DNA from: an uncultured Psychrosphaera sp.
Lineage (GTDB): Bacteria > Pseudomonadota > Gammaproteobacteria > Enterobacterales > Alteromonadaceae
Direction of reading: 5' to 3'
Assembly (NCBI RefSeq): GCF_947500655.1
Contig: NZ_CANMSK010000003.1
Location: 124,001-188,000, forward strand
DNA: 64,000 bases
Positions 34,046-44,014 of the stretch are shown piece after piece. Every line of letters starts with the position of its first letter. The stretch's first letter is position 1. Position numbers and translations under genes: made by a program. The notes under the pieces are model-generated. The model was given only the letters and a program-made list of their open reading frames with translations, had not been told where the DNA came from and searched no databases.

Positions 34046-35401
34046 CTACTCCACTTCCACTTTTAAAATTTTAGTACCAGCGATTACTAAACCGTCTTGT
34101 TTTACTTTATTCCAAGCCATTAATTTAGCCAAAGGAACGTTTAATTCATCGGCTATATCTGACAAATCTTTATTTTGTTTTACCGTATAGAAAATATCAG
34201 GATTTTGAACAAACAATTTATCACCAGAGTTTATTTGCTGGTTTTTTAATTTATTCCACTTAACTAAAGCTGAAATTTGAACATTAAACTTAATTGACAC
34301 ACGATATAAATTTTCACCATATTGAACTGTATAACGTGGAATTTCAACATTATCGACATTTATATCTAAAGTAGGTCTTCGTTCAACTGCCTCAATCGTA
34401 GAATTATCACCTTGTTGTGAAACAATAATCTCATTTGGTAAAGGTAAAGACTTTCCAATACCGACTACGGACTGCTGACTGCTCGGCTGGTTTTGTACTT
34501 TAACAATTTCTTGATTTTTTGCTAATTTTTGTACTTTCGCCGTTTGCTTATTTTGTTTAGAACCTTGTTTAACTGTTTGTAAATAGCGTATTTTACGTTG
34601 TTCAAAAATAGATTCGTGCAGCAAATTTGAACGCAATAATAAACTTTGGTGGCTTAGCGGGAATTCTGAGATTAAACGAATACGGTACTCTTGAGCCAAA
34701 GAATTTTCACCTACAGATGTTTGCAGTAAAACCCCTAATAATAAACTATCTGAAGTCTGTTCTGACTGAGATAAGTAGGTATTATATAGTTTAAGGGCCT
34801 CTGTTTGGTTACCCATAGCATAATGTACCGAAATTAAATCAAGCAAAGTCGCTATTCTATTTGGATTATGTTGATACGATTGAGTTAACGCTTGGAGGGC
34901 TCCGTTGAAATCATCAGCTTTCAGCAGGCATAATGCCATGTTTTCATAACTTTCAGCAACTTGGCTATAACTAGGCGTTTCAATAGCTTGCTTAAAACGT
35001 ATAACCGCTTGATTATAATCAGTTAACTTACATAGAAATACAGCATAATTATTTAATGTATTAGGATTATGAGGGCCTATTTGCAATGACTTTTGATAAG
35101 ATTGTTCAGCTCTTACAACATCGCCTACGGCTTGATAATAGTAAGCTAAACTAGAATGAACATCGGCACGCATAGGCGCATATTCTAAGGCTTTATCTAA
35201 ATTGTATTTAGCTTGTGGGTAGTTTTTATTACGTAAGTAGCCTAGACCTAATAGCAATCTAGACTTAGCTGCATCTTCTTTATTAAACGCTAACGAGCGA
35301 GCTTGCTGATTAGAGTCAATATAAGACTGCTCTGTCACGCAGCCAAATATAAATATTAATCCTAAGCTGTATATGATCCCTCGCAAAATAACAGTGCGCA
35401 T
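34046..35401 (-). CDS. pilW: Type IV pilus biogenesis lipoprotein PilW with C-terminal LysM repeats
   Basis: A 451-residue outer-membrane lipoprotein (signal ending GC, C21). TPR repeats fill residues about 40-270 (AKYNLDKALEYAPMRADVHSSLAYYYQ, and AVIRFKQAIETP), as in PilW/PilF, which help PilQ secretin assembly. A Gln/Lys-rich linker leads to two LysM domains at about 357-398 (YTVQYGENLYRVS) and 405-448 (YTVKQNKDLSDIA), which usually bind peptidoglycan. Standard PilW proteins are about 250 residues and lack LysM. It lies between rlmN and rodZ on one strand, the conserved order. Pilus function is inferred from family and context. Confidence 0.88.
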   Translation of the reverse strand: MRTVILRGIIYSLGLIFIFGCVTEQSYIDSNQQARSLAFNKEDAAKSRLLLGLGYLRNKNYPQAKYNLDKALEYAPMRADVHSSLAYYYQAVGDVVRAEQSYQKSLQIGPHNPNTLNNYAVFLCKLTDYNQAVIRFKQAIETPSYSQVAESYENMALCLLKADDFNGALQALTQSYQHNPNRIATLLDLISVHYAMGNQTEALKLYNTYLSQSEQTSDSLLLGVLLQTSVGENSLAQEYRIRLISEFPLSHQSLLLRSNLLHESIFEQRKIRYLQTVKQGSKQNKQTAKVQKLAKNQEIVKVQNQPSSQQSVVGIGKSLPLPNEIIVSQQGDNSTIEAVERRPTLDINVDNVEIPRYTVQYGENLYRVSIKFNVQISALVKWNKLKNQQINSGDKLFVQNPDIFYTVKQNKDLSDIADELNVPLAKLMAWNKVKQDGLVIAGTKILKVEVE

Positions 35402-35440
35402 ATTTTTCTCAATTATTTTTAGTATAAGTGTTTAAAACTA

Positions 35441-36595
35441 TTAAACTATTTTGACTGAGATTGAATCACCTTTTTCTTGTTTTTTCAATACTCTCTTAGT
35501 TCTATCAACAACATCACCTGCTAATTGACCACACGCTGCATCAATATCATCGCCTCGAGTACGGCGTACAATACAAGTATAACCTTCCTCTTGTAGCACT
35601 TTAGCAAACCTGTCTACGCGTGAGTTAGACGATTTTCCATATGGCGCACCTGGGAACGGATTCCATGGTATAAGGTTTATTTTTGAAGGCGTGCCGCGTA
35701 ATGTTTTTGCTAACTCACGTGCTTGTTCCATAGAGTCGTTAATACCATCTAGCATAACGTATTCTACGGTAATATCTTGATTGGCTGTAGAGCCGTCGAT
35801 ATAACGACGACATGATGCTAAAAACGCTTCAATATTATATTTTTTGTTTACTGGAACTAAGATATCTCGTAATTCATCATTTGGAGCGTGCAATGAAATA
35901 GCTAACGCCACATCAATTTTTTCTTTTAGTAAATCTAACGCTGGTACAACACCAGAAGTACTAAGGGTGACACGACGTTTAGACAAACCAAAAGCAAAGT
36001 CATCCATCATTAATTCCATGGCAGGAACCACATTATTAACATTTAATAACGGCTCGCCCATGCCCATCATAACGACGTTGGTGACGGCACGGTTGGTTGA
36101 TAAGCCATCCCAACCAATGTCTTGCACAACACGCCAAACTTGACCAATAATCTCACCGACTTTTAGGTTACGATTAAATCCTTGTGCACCAGTTGAACAA
36201 AATGGACACTCTAAGGCACAGCCAACTTGCGAAGATACACACAAGGTAGCGCGATTCCCTTCTGGGATCCAAACCGCTTCAACTTCTTGTCCACCTTCTA
36301 ATAATAAAGCGTATTTAATTGTGCCATCTGTAGACACTTGGCGAACACTAATTTCAGGCGCTTTTATTACACATTTTTCTTTTAATTTGGTTCTTAAGAC
36401 TTTAGAAAAATTGGTCATTTCATCAAAATCAGTTTTACCCATTTGATAAATCCACTTCACCGCTTGGTCAGCACGAAATCCTTTCTCGCCAAATTCATCA
36501 GCAAAAAACTTACGCATACCTTTACGGTCAAAATCCATTAAATTAATTTTTGCAGCGGTAGGTTGAGTCGCCGGTGTGGTTATTTCTACAGTCAT
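35441..36595 (-). CDS. rlmN: 23S rRNA/tRNA adenine-C2 methyltransferase RlmN
   Basis: A radical-SAM enzyme that methylates A2503 of 23S rRNA and A37 of some tRNAs. The 384-residue protein has the cluster ligands C126-x3-C130-x2-C133 (CALECPFC) and the C-terminal catalytic Cys in AACGQLAG near 363. Length is normal. Together with ndk upstream and pilW, rodZ and ispG downstream it forms the classic gammaproteobacterial block. The 39-base gap to pilW fits co-transcription. Confidence 0.97.
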   Translation of the reverse strand: MTVEITTPATQPTAAKINLMDFDRKGMRKFFADEFGEKGFRADQAVKWIYQMGKTDFDEMTNFSKVLRTKLKEKCVIKAPEISVRQVSTDGTIKYALLLEGGQEVEAVWIPEGNRATLCVSSQVGCALECPFCSTGAQGFNRNLKVGEIIGQVWRVVQDIGWDGLSTNRAVTNVVMMGMGEPLLNVNNVVPAMELMMDDFAFGLSKRRVTLSTSGVVPALDLLKEKIDVALAISLHAPNDELRDILVPVNKKYNIEAFLASCRRYIDGSTANQDITVEYVMLDGINDSMEQARELAKTLRGTPSKINLIPWNPFPGAPYGKSSNSRVDRFAKVLQEEGYTCIVRRTRGDDIDAACGQLAGDVVDRTKRVLKKQEKGDSISVKIV

Positions 36596-36744
36596 AAAAG
36601 CCTCTTTGTAACTTATATCTTGGTTCTTTATTAGGGAGTGTTCCCTAAAAGAAATGGATGCGTTATTACACGCGTACTGGTTTTTCTAATAACTCTCATT
36701 TTCTGATGATTATTTATTGAAAATAAAAGCAATTAGAAAAACAA

Positions 36745-36773
36745 AAAGGACTTAGTATTCCCAAGTCCTTTTA
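36745..36773 (-). terminator. Intrinsic terminator after ndk
   Basis: A 10-bp stem (AAAAGGACTT 36745-36754 / AAGTCCTTTT 36764-36773) gives a T-rich end on the minus strand, 61 bases past ndk. It separates ndk from rlmN. Confidence 0.85.
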
Positions 36774-36833
36774 ACGTATTATTTAACGGTGCTCATATTG
36801 CTTAACGATTGTTGTGGTTAAGCAAAAGTTAAA

Positions 36834-37265
36834 TTAACGAGTACGTGGGCAAATTTCATCTGCAGAGAAGAAATATGCGATTTCACGAGCTGCTGATTCA
36901 GGAGCATCAGAACCGTGACAAGCATTTTCGTCAATAGAAGCAGCGTAGTCAGCACGTAAAGTACCAGCAAGCGCTTCAGCTGGGTTAGTAGCACCCATGA
37001 TTTCACGATTTTTTAATACTGCATTTTCGCCTTCTAAAACTTGAACCATAACTGGGCCAGAAGTCATAAAAGAAACTAAAGCACCAAAGAAAGGACGTTC
37101 GCTGTGTTCAGCGTAAAAACCTTCAGCTTGCTCTTTTGAAAGGTGAACCATTTTAGAAGCAACAATGCGTAAGCCTGCAGATTCGAAACGGTTATAGATA
37201 GCGCCGATTACATTTTTAGCAACTGCGTCAGGTTTGATGATTGAAAAAGTACGTTCTAAAGCCAT
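36834..37265 (-). CDS. ndk: Nucleoside diphosphate kinase
   Basis: Transfers the gamma phosphate between nucleoside triphosphates and diphosphates through a phosphohistidine. The 143-residue protein has the start [18 protein letters not shown], the Kpn-loop region [15 protein letters not shown], and the active-site H117 in [12 protein letters not shown]. Length typical. It is transcribed separately from rlmN, given the terminator between them. A possible shadow reading frame overlaps at 36818-37006 and is not a gene. Confidence 0.98.
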   Translation of the reverse strand: MALERTFSIIKPDAVAKNVIGAIYNRFESAGLRIVASKMVHLSKEQAEGFYAEHSERPFFGALVSFMTSGPVMVQVLEGENAVLKNREIMGATNPAEALAGTLRADYAASIDENACHGSDAPESAAREIAYFFSADEICPRTR

Positions 37266-37480
37266 GTTAGTTAAACTCCAAGGTTTAAATTTAATAAATT
37301 AAGGGTTCTGAAATTGAGGGCGCGAATTATACGTTAATTTTATACAAATAAATATGGTAAAAACTACTATTCACAAACTTATATTAATTGCGCTATTCTT
37401 ATGACCTACGCGAACTAAAGTTAACTAACACTTATAAGCTAAGTGCTTATTAAATAAAATAAAATTACGGGCTAAATTTA

Positions 37481-38896
37481 ATGTCTCAACCTCAGTTTGT
37501 AACTGAATTACTAAATACTTTAAAATCAAAATACCAACTTGTGCTAGATGATGCTGTTGAATTTTTTGCCGAATATAAAACTTTGCATCTTATATATGCT
37601 AAAGAGTCTAAGAAGTTTGAAGAAATACAACATCAGCTTACCACTATTTATAATTACAAAAAAAAGCATAACGTATTACCGAATATAAAAGGTCATAGCG
37701 ATGCTAAGTCTTATATTTCAGAGTTAGAAGCAATAAAGCTAAGATCGCAAGCCGAAGTAGATAAAATTGAGCCTAAAGTTTTTGCTGGGTTTAAAAAACG
37801 CCAAGCTCTGTTAACAACAGTAGCAACTGCCATTGCAAAATCTATGATTAATGAGAGAGATGCTAGTCAATTTATAGCAACTATGATGTTACGAGCACCA
37901 TTACCCGCGGATCATAACCGTTGCGATATTAACGAAAAAACAAAACCTATTTATATAGCAGCACTGGTTGTTTCATTGCTAAGTCAGCTAATTAATAAAG
38001 ATATTATTGATGATGATTATATTACAAGCCGAATTCCGACATTAACCGAAAATGAAAAAGATCCAGACTTGGTAGAACATCATGAAGAAGAATTAGAAAT
38101 TTATATAACTGAAGTACTTAATCCTATTATAGTCGCTGCTCTACTCCATAATATAGGTAGTTATTGCGTAGAGGCTGAAGCTATTTATCAAGGCGACCGT
38201 TATCAAGTATTAGATGAAGAAGCCCGTAAATCATTAATTAAAACCATAAGCGAACATACAAATATCTATTTAAATTGGGGTTTTGGTAAGCCATTAGAAC
38301 GTTACTGGGGAGAAGAAAATCTTGATATTGAATTAGATAAATTTGACCTTATGCAGTCGATAGTCAAAAATTACCCCAAATCGCAAAGTCCTATTGGCAA
38401 TTTACTACGAATTCCAATGATATATTCCTCATTTACCTTATCTACTAAATTACAACACGACTTTAGATTCATCTTCAAAGCTTACGATATTTTAGCTAGC
38501 GGCATAGAAAAAAAGGTTATTTACCAACCTTATGCAGAAGTATTCTTAAACATGGTTGGCAAGTATCCACTAGGTGCAGGAATTTCATTTATATCTTTAG
38601 AAACTGGGTATCCAGAACGTGCAATTGTCTCTGCATTGAATCCGCCAGATCCAACAACAGCTATTGTTAAGCAGTTAACTCGACGCCAAGTTTATGCGGA
38701 TGATCATACTCAAGTAGCCGTAACTAAAGACTATATAGTGTCAAACAGCACTGCACGAAAAAATTCAGAATTTGATACATCTTATTATAAAAAACAATTT
38801 CCTAATGGCTATTATTGGAATCCATCAGAGGCTTGGCAAGTTGATTTAGAACATAAGAAATTTTGGCGTAGAGATAACAGACTTAAACCTAACTAA
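37481..38896 (+). CDS. HD-GYP-like protein with degenerate active site
   Basis: A 471-residue cytoplasmic protein. The C-terminal part (about 360-400: KYPLGAGISFISLETGYPERAIVSALN) matches the end of HD-GYP phosphodiesterase domains. Around residue 218, AALLHNIG carries H223-N224 where the catalytic HD pair would be, and the GYP motif is not found, so cyclic-di-GMP hydrolysis is unlikely. The N-terminal 100 residues are helical (coiled-coil-like, rich in Lys/Glu). It is a lone gene, divergent from ndk, with its own terminator. It may bind a nucleotide or protein rather than cleave a substrate; inference only. Confidence 0.6.
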   Translation: MSQPQFVTELLNTLKSKYQLVLDDAVEFFAEYKTLHLIYAKESKKFEEIQHQLTTIYNYKKKHNVLPNIKGHSDAKSYISELEAIKLRSQAEVDKIEPKVFAGFKKRQALLTTVATAIAKSMINERDASQFIATMMLRAPLPADHNRCDINEKTKPIYIAALVVSLLSQLINKDIIDDDYITSRIPTLTENEKDPDLVEHHEEELEIYITEVLNPIIVAALLHNIGSYCVEAEAIYQGDRYQVLDEEARKSLIKTISEHTNIYLNWGFGKPLERYWGEENLDIELDKFDLMQSIVKNYPKSQSPIGNLLRIPMIYSSFTLSTKLQHDFRFIFKAYDILASGIEKKVIYQPYAEVFLNMVGKYPLGAGISFISLETGYPERAIVSALNPPDPTTAIVKQLTRRQVYADDHTQVAVTKDYIVSNSTARKNSEFDTSYYKKQFPNGYYWNPSEAWQVDLEHKKFWRRDNRLKPN

Positions 38897-38902
38897 TCAA
38901 TC

Positions 38903-38943
38903 ACCAGAATGTCCTACCGTTTGGCCATTCTGGTATTTTCCTT
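38903..38943 (+). terminator. Intrinsic terminator after HD-GYP-like gene
   Basis: A 9-bp stem (ACCAGAATG 38903-38911 / CATTCTGGT 38926-38934) is followed by a T-rich tail. It is seven bases past the stop codon. Confidence 0.78.
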
Positions 38944-39006
38944 TTATTTCAGCAAACTATCGGTAAACTAAGGAGTGTCATAACTAAGACTATTCAAGAG
39001 AGTCCA

Positions 39007-40743
39007 ATGAAATTAACATCCATTTTTTTCCTGTCTACATTATTTATCCTCAACGCCTGTACTGATGCTAGCCATAATAATACTGCTCAGTTCCAACAAT
39101 TATTAAAAGAGCATTGGCAAAATGCCAACAAAGAACAAGTCTTTTTTAGGAATGATCCTGATACTTTTAGAATGAATGGTAAATTACCAGAGATGTCTGA
39201 AGTTGGTAGAAAACGCCGTGCCGAATTTAATCAAAGCGTTTTAACCGACTTAGAAAAAATTGACGTTAATGCACTGAATGATGCTGACCAAGTTACTTAC
39301 CGTTTATTTAAATACGAACGTGAAACAGAAGCTAAAAGCTATCAGAATATTGATCACTATTTCCCAATGAATTATTACGCTGGTTACCACAGCTACTTTG
39401 CTGGCGCACCTGGTAACATGTCGTTTTTAACTACCAAAGATTATGATAACTATTTAGTAAGTTTGGCGGATTTCCCACGTTATAACCAAGAACATATTAA
39501 TGACTTAACCATAGCGATTGAAAAAGGTTATACCCAATACTGTGAAACCTTTAAGGATTATCACAAATCAATTAGCAAACATATAGTTGATAAGGTTGAA
39601 GACAGTAACTTTTGGGCACCTCTTGCCAATATCCCAGCAAACTTTAACGCCCAAGACAAACAAGCTTATCGCAAAAAAGCTAAACAGCTTATCGCTGATG
39701 TAGTGATCCCTGAGTACCAAAAGTTCTACACATTCTTTACACAAAGCTACATGACAAATTGTAGAACCGTCGCTGGAATTAGTAGTGTTGAAGGTGGAGC
39801 CGATTACTATAAATATCTAATAAACTACTTCACAACCACAGATATGACAGCGGATGAAATTCATCAAATTGGGTTAGATGAAGTAAAACGTATACGCCAA
39901 GAAATGCAGCAAATAATAGACAACGTGGGCTTTAAAGGTGACTTTAAATCTTTCATTAAATTCTTAAGAACAGACCCGCAATTTTATGCAACGACGGAAC
40001 GTGATTTATTAGAAAAAGCCAGTTACATAAGCCGAAAAATGGCAGCCCAATTACCTAAATGGTTCTCAGTATTACCACGTACACCATTTGATATTAAATC
40101 AAGTGCCAGTGGTGCTTATTATGTTGGCTCTGACGGTACAGGAAAAACTTCTGGCACTTATTTTCTTGCCACTAAAAACTTAAAAAGCGAACCGTTATAC
40201 ACACTGGAAGCATTAACCTTCCATGAGGCAGAGCCAGGTCATCACCTGCAAGGTTCACTGGCTCGTGAGATTGATATGGCTGAGTTTAGAAAAATATTGT
40301 CACACTCAGCATTTACCGAAGGTTGGGGTTTATATTCAGAAAAGCTAGGTAAAGAGATTGGATTTTATCAAGACCCTTACAGTGACTTTGGCCGTTTAAC
40401 TTACGAAGCATGGCGCGCATGTCGTTTAGTGGTAGATACAGGTATTCATGCCAAAGGTTGGACTCGTCAACAAGCTATCGATTATTTAGCAGAAAACACA
40501 GCATTAAGTATGGCTGATGTGATTGGTCAAATAGACAGATACATTAGCTGGCCTGCTCAAGCTTTGTCTTACAAAATTGGTGAGATAAAAATGTTACAGC
40601 TACGTAAATTAGCAGAAACAGAGCTTGGTGATAAATTTGATATAAGAGCATTTCATGATCAAATTTTAACCAACGGCAGTTTACCGTTAGCCTTATTAGA
40701 AGAGCTAACAAAAGACTGGATTGCTAAGCAAAAGTCTATTTAA
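39007..40743 (+). CDS. DUF885 family lipoprotein (putative metallopeptidase)
   Basis: A 578-residue lipoprotein with a signal ending NAC (C18). It belongs to the DUF885 family, whose motif HEAEPGHH (406-413) is thought to bind a metal. A second conserved block reads EGWGLYSEKLGKE (near 438-450) and another QALSYKIGE near the end. No transmembrane helix is present in the mature part. It stands between two terminators and so forms its own transcription unit. Peptidase activity is inferred from the metal motif; substrates unknown. It is the second exported peptidase-like lipoprotein in the window, after the M13 enzyme. Confidence 0.88.
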   Translation: MKLTSIFFLSTLFILNACTDASHNNTAQFQQLLKEHWQNANKEQVFFRNDPDTFRMNGKLPEMSEVGRKRRAEFNQSVLTDLEKIDVNALNDADQVTYRLFKYERETEAKSYQNIDHYFPMNYYAGYHSYFAGAPGNMSFLTTKDYDNYLVSLADFPRYNQEHINDLTIAIEKGYTQYCETFKDYHKSISKHIVDKVEDSNFWAPLANIPANFNAQDKQAYRKKAKQLIADVVIPEYQKFYTFFTQSYMTNCRTVAGISSVEGGADYYKYLINYFTTTDMTADEIHQIGLDEVKRIRQEMQQIIDNVGFKGDFKSFIKFLRTDPQFYATTERDLLEKASYISRKMAAQLPKWFSVLPRTPFDIKSSASGAYYVGSDGTGKTSGTYFLATKNLKSEPLYTLEALTFHEAEPGHHLQGSLAREIDMAEFRKILSHSAFTEGWGLYSEKLGKEIGFYQDPYSDFGRLTYEAWRACRLVVDTGIHAKGWTRQQAIDYLAENTALSMADVIGQIDRYISWPAQALSYKIGEIKMLQLRKLAETELGDKFDIRAFHDQILTNGSLPLALLEELTKDWIAKQKSI

Positions 40744-40754
40744 TAAAAATTAAT

Positions 40755-40788
40755 TAGCACCAAAATGACTAATGTTATTTTGGTGCTA
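40755..40788. terminator. Bidirectional terminator, DUF885 / DUF3857 genes
   Basis: A 12-bp perfect stem (TAGCACCAAAAT 40755-40766 / ATTTTGGTGCTA 40777-40788) lies between converging genes. Confidence 0.85.
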
Positions 40789-40791
40789 CAT

Positions 40792-43700
40792 TTACTTTAC
40801 CTCCTGAGTATTTCCATACTGTTTCCAATTGTATTTCAAAGTATCCACAAATTTAATATCTCCCTGCTCTTCAGCAGAAACAAATAGAATAAATTCACTT
40901 TCATCATTTAACACAATAGTAACGATAGTATCATCAGCAACACTTTGTGATTGCTTCACGTTAATAGCTGTTATTTTGTCATAAGTAGCCGACTTAACTT
41001 GGAACCCACTGTCATCATCCATCCAATACGAAAACACTCTTTTCTCTGTGAAACCATTGCCATCTTCACGAATATCAAACGTACCTGCACTATAAAAGTG
41101 TGAAATGGTTTCATTTGGCGACAATACACTTTTACGGTAAAGATATTTAAGATCACTTGATAATATATCTTGCTCAGTAACAACAGTGGAACTTGGAAGA
41201 TAATTAGTAAAAGTAATCGCCGTATGAATCCATAATGGGATAAAAAGAATAATGCTTAAATAAGTAGTTACACGCCAAGTAGAATTATAGCTATAAGCTC
41301 GAGTGTCTTTTTCATTCACTTTATTGATATAAGTTAATGAAGGCAAAAATAACAATGGAGTAAGAAAGAAGATTATATCTCCATAATTTGAGTCGAAATA
41401 CACATCAATAATCGACATTAAGACATAACCTACAGCTAATAAAATAGCTGCATAAACTGGCATAGCTCGGTTATCGCCAAACCGTTTTTTAGAGTCTTCA
41501 ATTAGGTGAGCCATAAATGGATAAAACCAAATAACAACAAACCAACCACGGACAATTGGCATTGTGTGTAAATTATGGGCTGTTTTTATTGCCAACCAAT
41601 TTCGATACATCCAATAAGCGTTAAATAATCCCATCGTCAAAGTACTTAAAACCAAGAACTTCACTATTGAGATAGGGAAAAATACAGCACCATCAAACTG
41701 CGGACGTTTTTTAGATTCCTGACGCCAGAGCAAAATTATAATAATCAAGACAAGAATGTAAGCCATTGCTAAGTTGGCTCTCCATCCAAGCTCTTCAAAC
41801 TTATTCGTTTTTTCGTCTATTGAAGCATTATCCGCCGCGGGGGTATCTGAACTCTCGGCTACATCTGGATACTTTTTGATCCCGTAATAGGCTATTTCGC
41901 GTAGACGTTTTCGAGCTTCAATATACTCAGTAATTTTATCTGCTGGTACATGATCCACTTTTGATTGGTAATCATAACGAATCGTTAATGTATGATTTTT
42001 AAAATCAATATTTTCAGAAAATTTAAAAAAATCGTTATCTTCCAATGTTGATTCATTATTTAAATTCCATCCAGTATCAGCAAACTCAACAATAAAAGTA
42101 TTACTTATCTTATTTGGGAATTGAAGATAAAACGGCGTTGTACGATTTATTTCCTCCACTTTTTTAACAGTATTGCGAATATCTGTAGGGTAAAAGTCGA
42201 CTGAAAGATCATCACCTTGATGCCAAAATTTAGGGATAGTATATGCTTCCTTCATAGTGACTACGCCTAATTCACTATCGTTTTCAATCTCAATATCTGC
42301 AGTTGCAAGTAACGAAGCAAAGAAACCTTGATAATAAATTTCGTAACTTTCTGACATGGCATTCTTACCATCTCGTTCAATACGATTTAAACGCGAAGTT
42401 GCTTCATAACCATAATATTTAGTATCAACGGTTAATACAGCATCTGCATTTTCACCGCTTCCCACAGAGTATTTTTCCGTTATTGCAACTTCTGAATATT
42501 CATCAACATTTACCATTTCAGTTAAATCAGTTTGCCCTTCCTTTAACACCAAAGCATAACCAAAATTAGGTTGATAAATATCAGCTAACTGACCAAATTG
42601 ATTAGACATAGTTGGGTCTAGCCAGAACTGTTTATCTTTATAAAACAGAGTTACGATAACATGATCAAAGTATCCAACACCGGGAGGTAAAGACTTTAAC
42701 AGCTTAGTGTCATCGGTATTAACTAACGCAGGATAAGATTCAACCCCCAAGCCTTCTAGCAAGGATAAAAATAAAACCGTTTTGTCTTTACAGTCACCAT
42801 ATTTAAGTTTTAACGTCTGATTTGGTGCCGTTGGCATATGGGAGTTTTCCCCCATCTCGATACCAAAATATCTAATTTCATCTTGCACGTATTTTAATGC
42901 AGCGATTATTTGTTGGTCTTTACTAGAATATGAATTTTTTATTGTGCTAACTATGTCATTAATTGAGTCAAAATCTGTATCAAAATGGTACATAGGCTCA
43001 GCCCAATTGACGACATCAACCCAGTCACTAGTTTCATTAAAATACGCATGGGCATAAGAGTCGTGCCAATTAGGCGTCTGGCTTGGTCTATCAATAGTTG
43101 GTTCTAAATGTAAACTTACTTGATATTGCTTATAGCCATTCCAATTTGTTTGTTTAACTGGTGCATCAATATTTATTACTTTTACATTCAGAGGTTTGTC
43201 TTTCCCCCACAGTATTCGTAAAAACTGATTTTCAACGGGTACGCTCCAATTGATACTACGAGTATAGGAAAAAAGACCTTTATACACAGGGTTTGTGCCA
43301 ACTCTAGAGTAGCTATAATCAATAACATCACCAATTTGTACATCATCAACGATCATATTTAACGATAAGGAACCATTATAAATTTGATTAGATAAATCAT
43401 CTTCACGATTCACAACTGAGGCGCTTGACGACTCAATTTTATTAATACGTTTACCGTTTCTAATAATATCAAGGTTATGTAAATGTAATGTTTGGTAAAG
43501 GGGATCAAAATCGATGTTTATTTGAGATGAGCCTTCCACACCAGTTTGGTTAACGACAGATTCAACAAAACGCGAAAATCTAGTTCTCTCACCGTCATGT
43601 TCTACTTTAATTTGGTCGTCGACTAATCGATAAAAGACACCGTCTTTGATTTCATCAATAGGGATTGGTGTATCCAAAGTTAGATCACGACTATCAATCC

Positions 43701-43827
43701 AAGTTGGTTGCTCAACAATAGAAACCGAATCATGTAATTTTTTGGCTAGACTTTGAAGGCTAAAAATGGAGATGAATACAAAAAAGACTAACGATATTAT
43801 GGATTTGAAAAGAGATGGTTTATACAT
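40792..43827 (-). CDS. DUF3857 / transglutaminase-like protein with C-terminal membrane domain
   Basis: A 1011-residue envelope protein. After a signal peptide (about 1-28) comes a DUF3857 domain (roughly 60-260), then a transglutaminase-like core with the triad C346 (YGDCKDKT), H389 (FDHV) and D404 (WLDPT). A beta-rich DUF2569/DUF3858-like stretch extends to about 640. Then come five or six helices (about 685-870), one resembling the KFLVLSTLTMGLFNAYWMY pattern of DUF4234-type membrane proteins. A soluble C-terminal domain of about 110 residues ends the protein. The membrane insertion inside this family is unusual. No partner gene adjoins. Enzymatic role unproven. Confidence 0.75.
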   Translation of the reverse strand: MYKPSLFKSIISLVFFVFISIFSLQSLAKKLHDSVSIVEQPTWIDSRDLTLDTPIPIDEIKDGVFYRLVDDQIKVEHDGERTRFSRFVESVVNQTGVEGSSQINIDFDPLYQTLHLHNLDIIRNGKRINKIESSSASVVNREDDLSNQIYNGSLSLNMIVDDVQIGDVIDYSYSRVGTNPVYKGLFSYTRSINWSVPVENQFLRILWGKDKPLNVKVINIDAPVKQTNWNGYKQYQVSLHLEPTIDRPSQTPNWHDSYAHAYFNETSDWVDVVNWAEPMYHFDTDFDSINDIVSTIKNSYSSKDQQIIAALKYVQDEIRYFGIEMGENSHMPTAPNQTLKLKYGDCKDKTVLFLSLLEGLGVESYPALVNTDDTKLLKSLPPGVGYFDHVIVTLFYKDKQFWLDPTMSNQFGQLADIYQPNFGYALVLKEGQTDLTEMVNVDEYSEVAITEKYSVGSGENADAVLTVDTKYYGYEATSRLNRIERDGKNAMSESYEIYYQGFFASLLATADIEIENDSELGVVTMKEAYTIPKFWHQGDDLSVDFYPTDIRNTVKKVEEINRTTPFYLQFPNKISNTFIVEFADTGWNLNNESTLEDNDFFKFSENIDFKNHTLTIRYDYQSKVDHVPADKITEYIEARKRLREIAYYGIKKYPDVAESSDTPAADNASIDEKTNKFEELGWRANLAMAYILVLIIIILLWRQESKKRPQFDGAVFFPISIVKFLVLSTLTMGLFNAYWMYRNWLAIKTAHNLHTMPIVRGWFVVIWFYPFMAHLIEDSKKRFGDNRAMPVYAAILLAVGYVLMSIIDVYFDSNYGDIIFFLTPLLFLPSLTYINKVNEKDTRAYSYNSTWRVTTYLSIILFIPLWIHTAITFTNYLPSSTVVTEQDILSSDLKYLYRKSVLSPNETISHFYSAGTFDIREDGNGFTEKRVFSYWMDDDSGFQVKSATYDKITAINVKQSQSVADDTIVTIVLNDESEFILFVSAEEQGDIKFVDTLKYNWKQYGNTQEVK

Positions 43828-43958
43828 TTATAAATTCCATTTTTAATTTAACAATCAGTCTACCCCACATAAGTTAAATTTAAAATAGCGTTTCATCTTG
43901 GTAATTTGGAGCTGGAAAACAATTTCAAAAATACAATTTTTAGACAAGAAAACAAAAG

Positions 43959-43982
43959 AGCAACATCATTAATGACGTTGCT
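43959..43982 (-). terminator. Hairpin after CNNM-type gene
   Basis: On the minus strand, AGCAACGTCATT pairs with AATGATGTTGCT (one G-U pair) and is followed by CTTTTGTTTTC. It is 32 bases past the stop. Confidence 0.6.
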
Positions 43983-44014
43983 TCCTGCATTTAACTAGTA
44001 ATTAAACCAGCAAA

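Noticed and set aside
37381..37480. Possible tRNA or small RNA in AT-rich gap before the HD-GYP-like gene
   Set aside because: No cloverleaf, T-loop pattern or terminator could be drawn.
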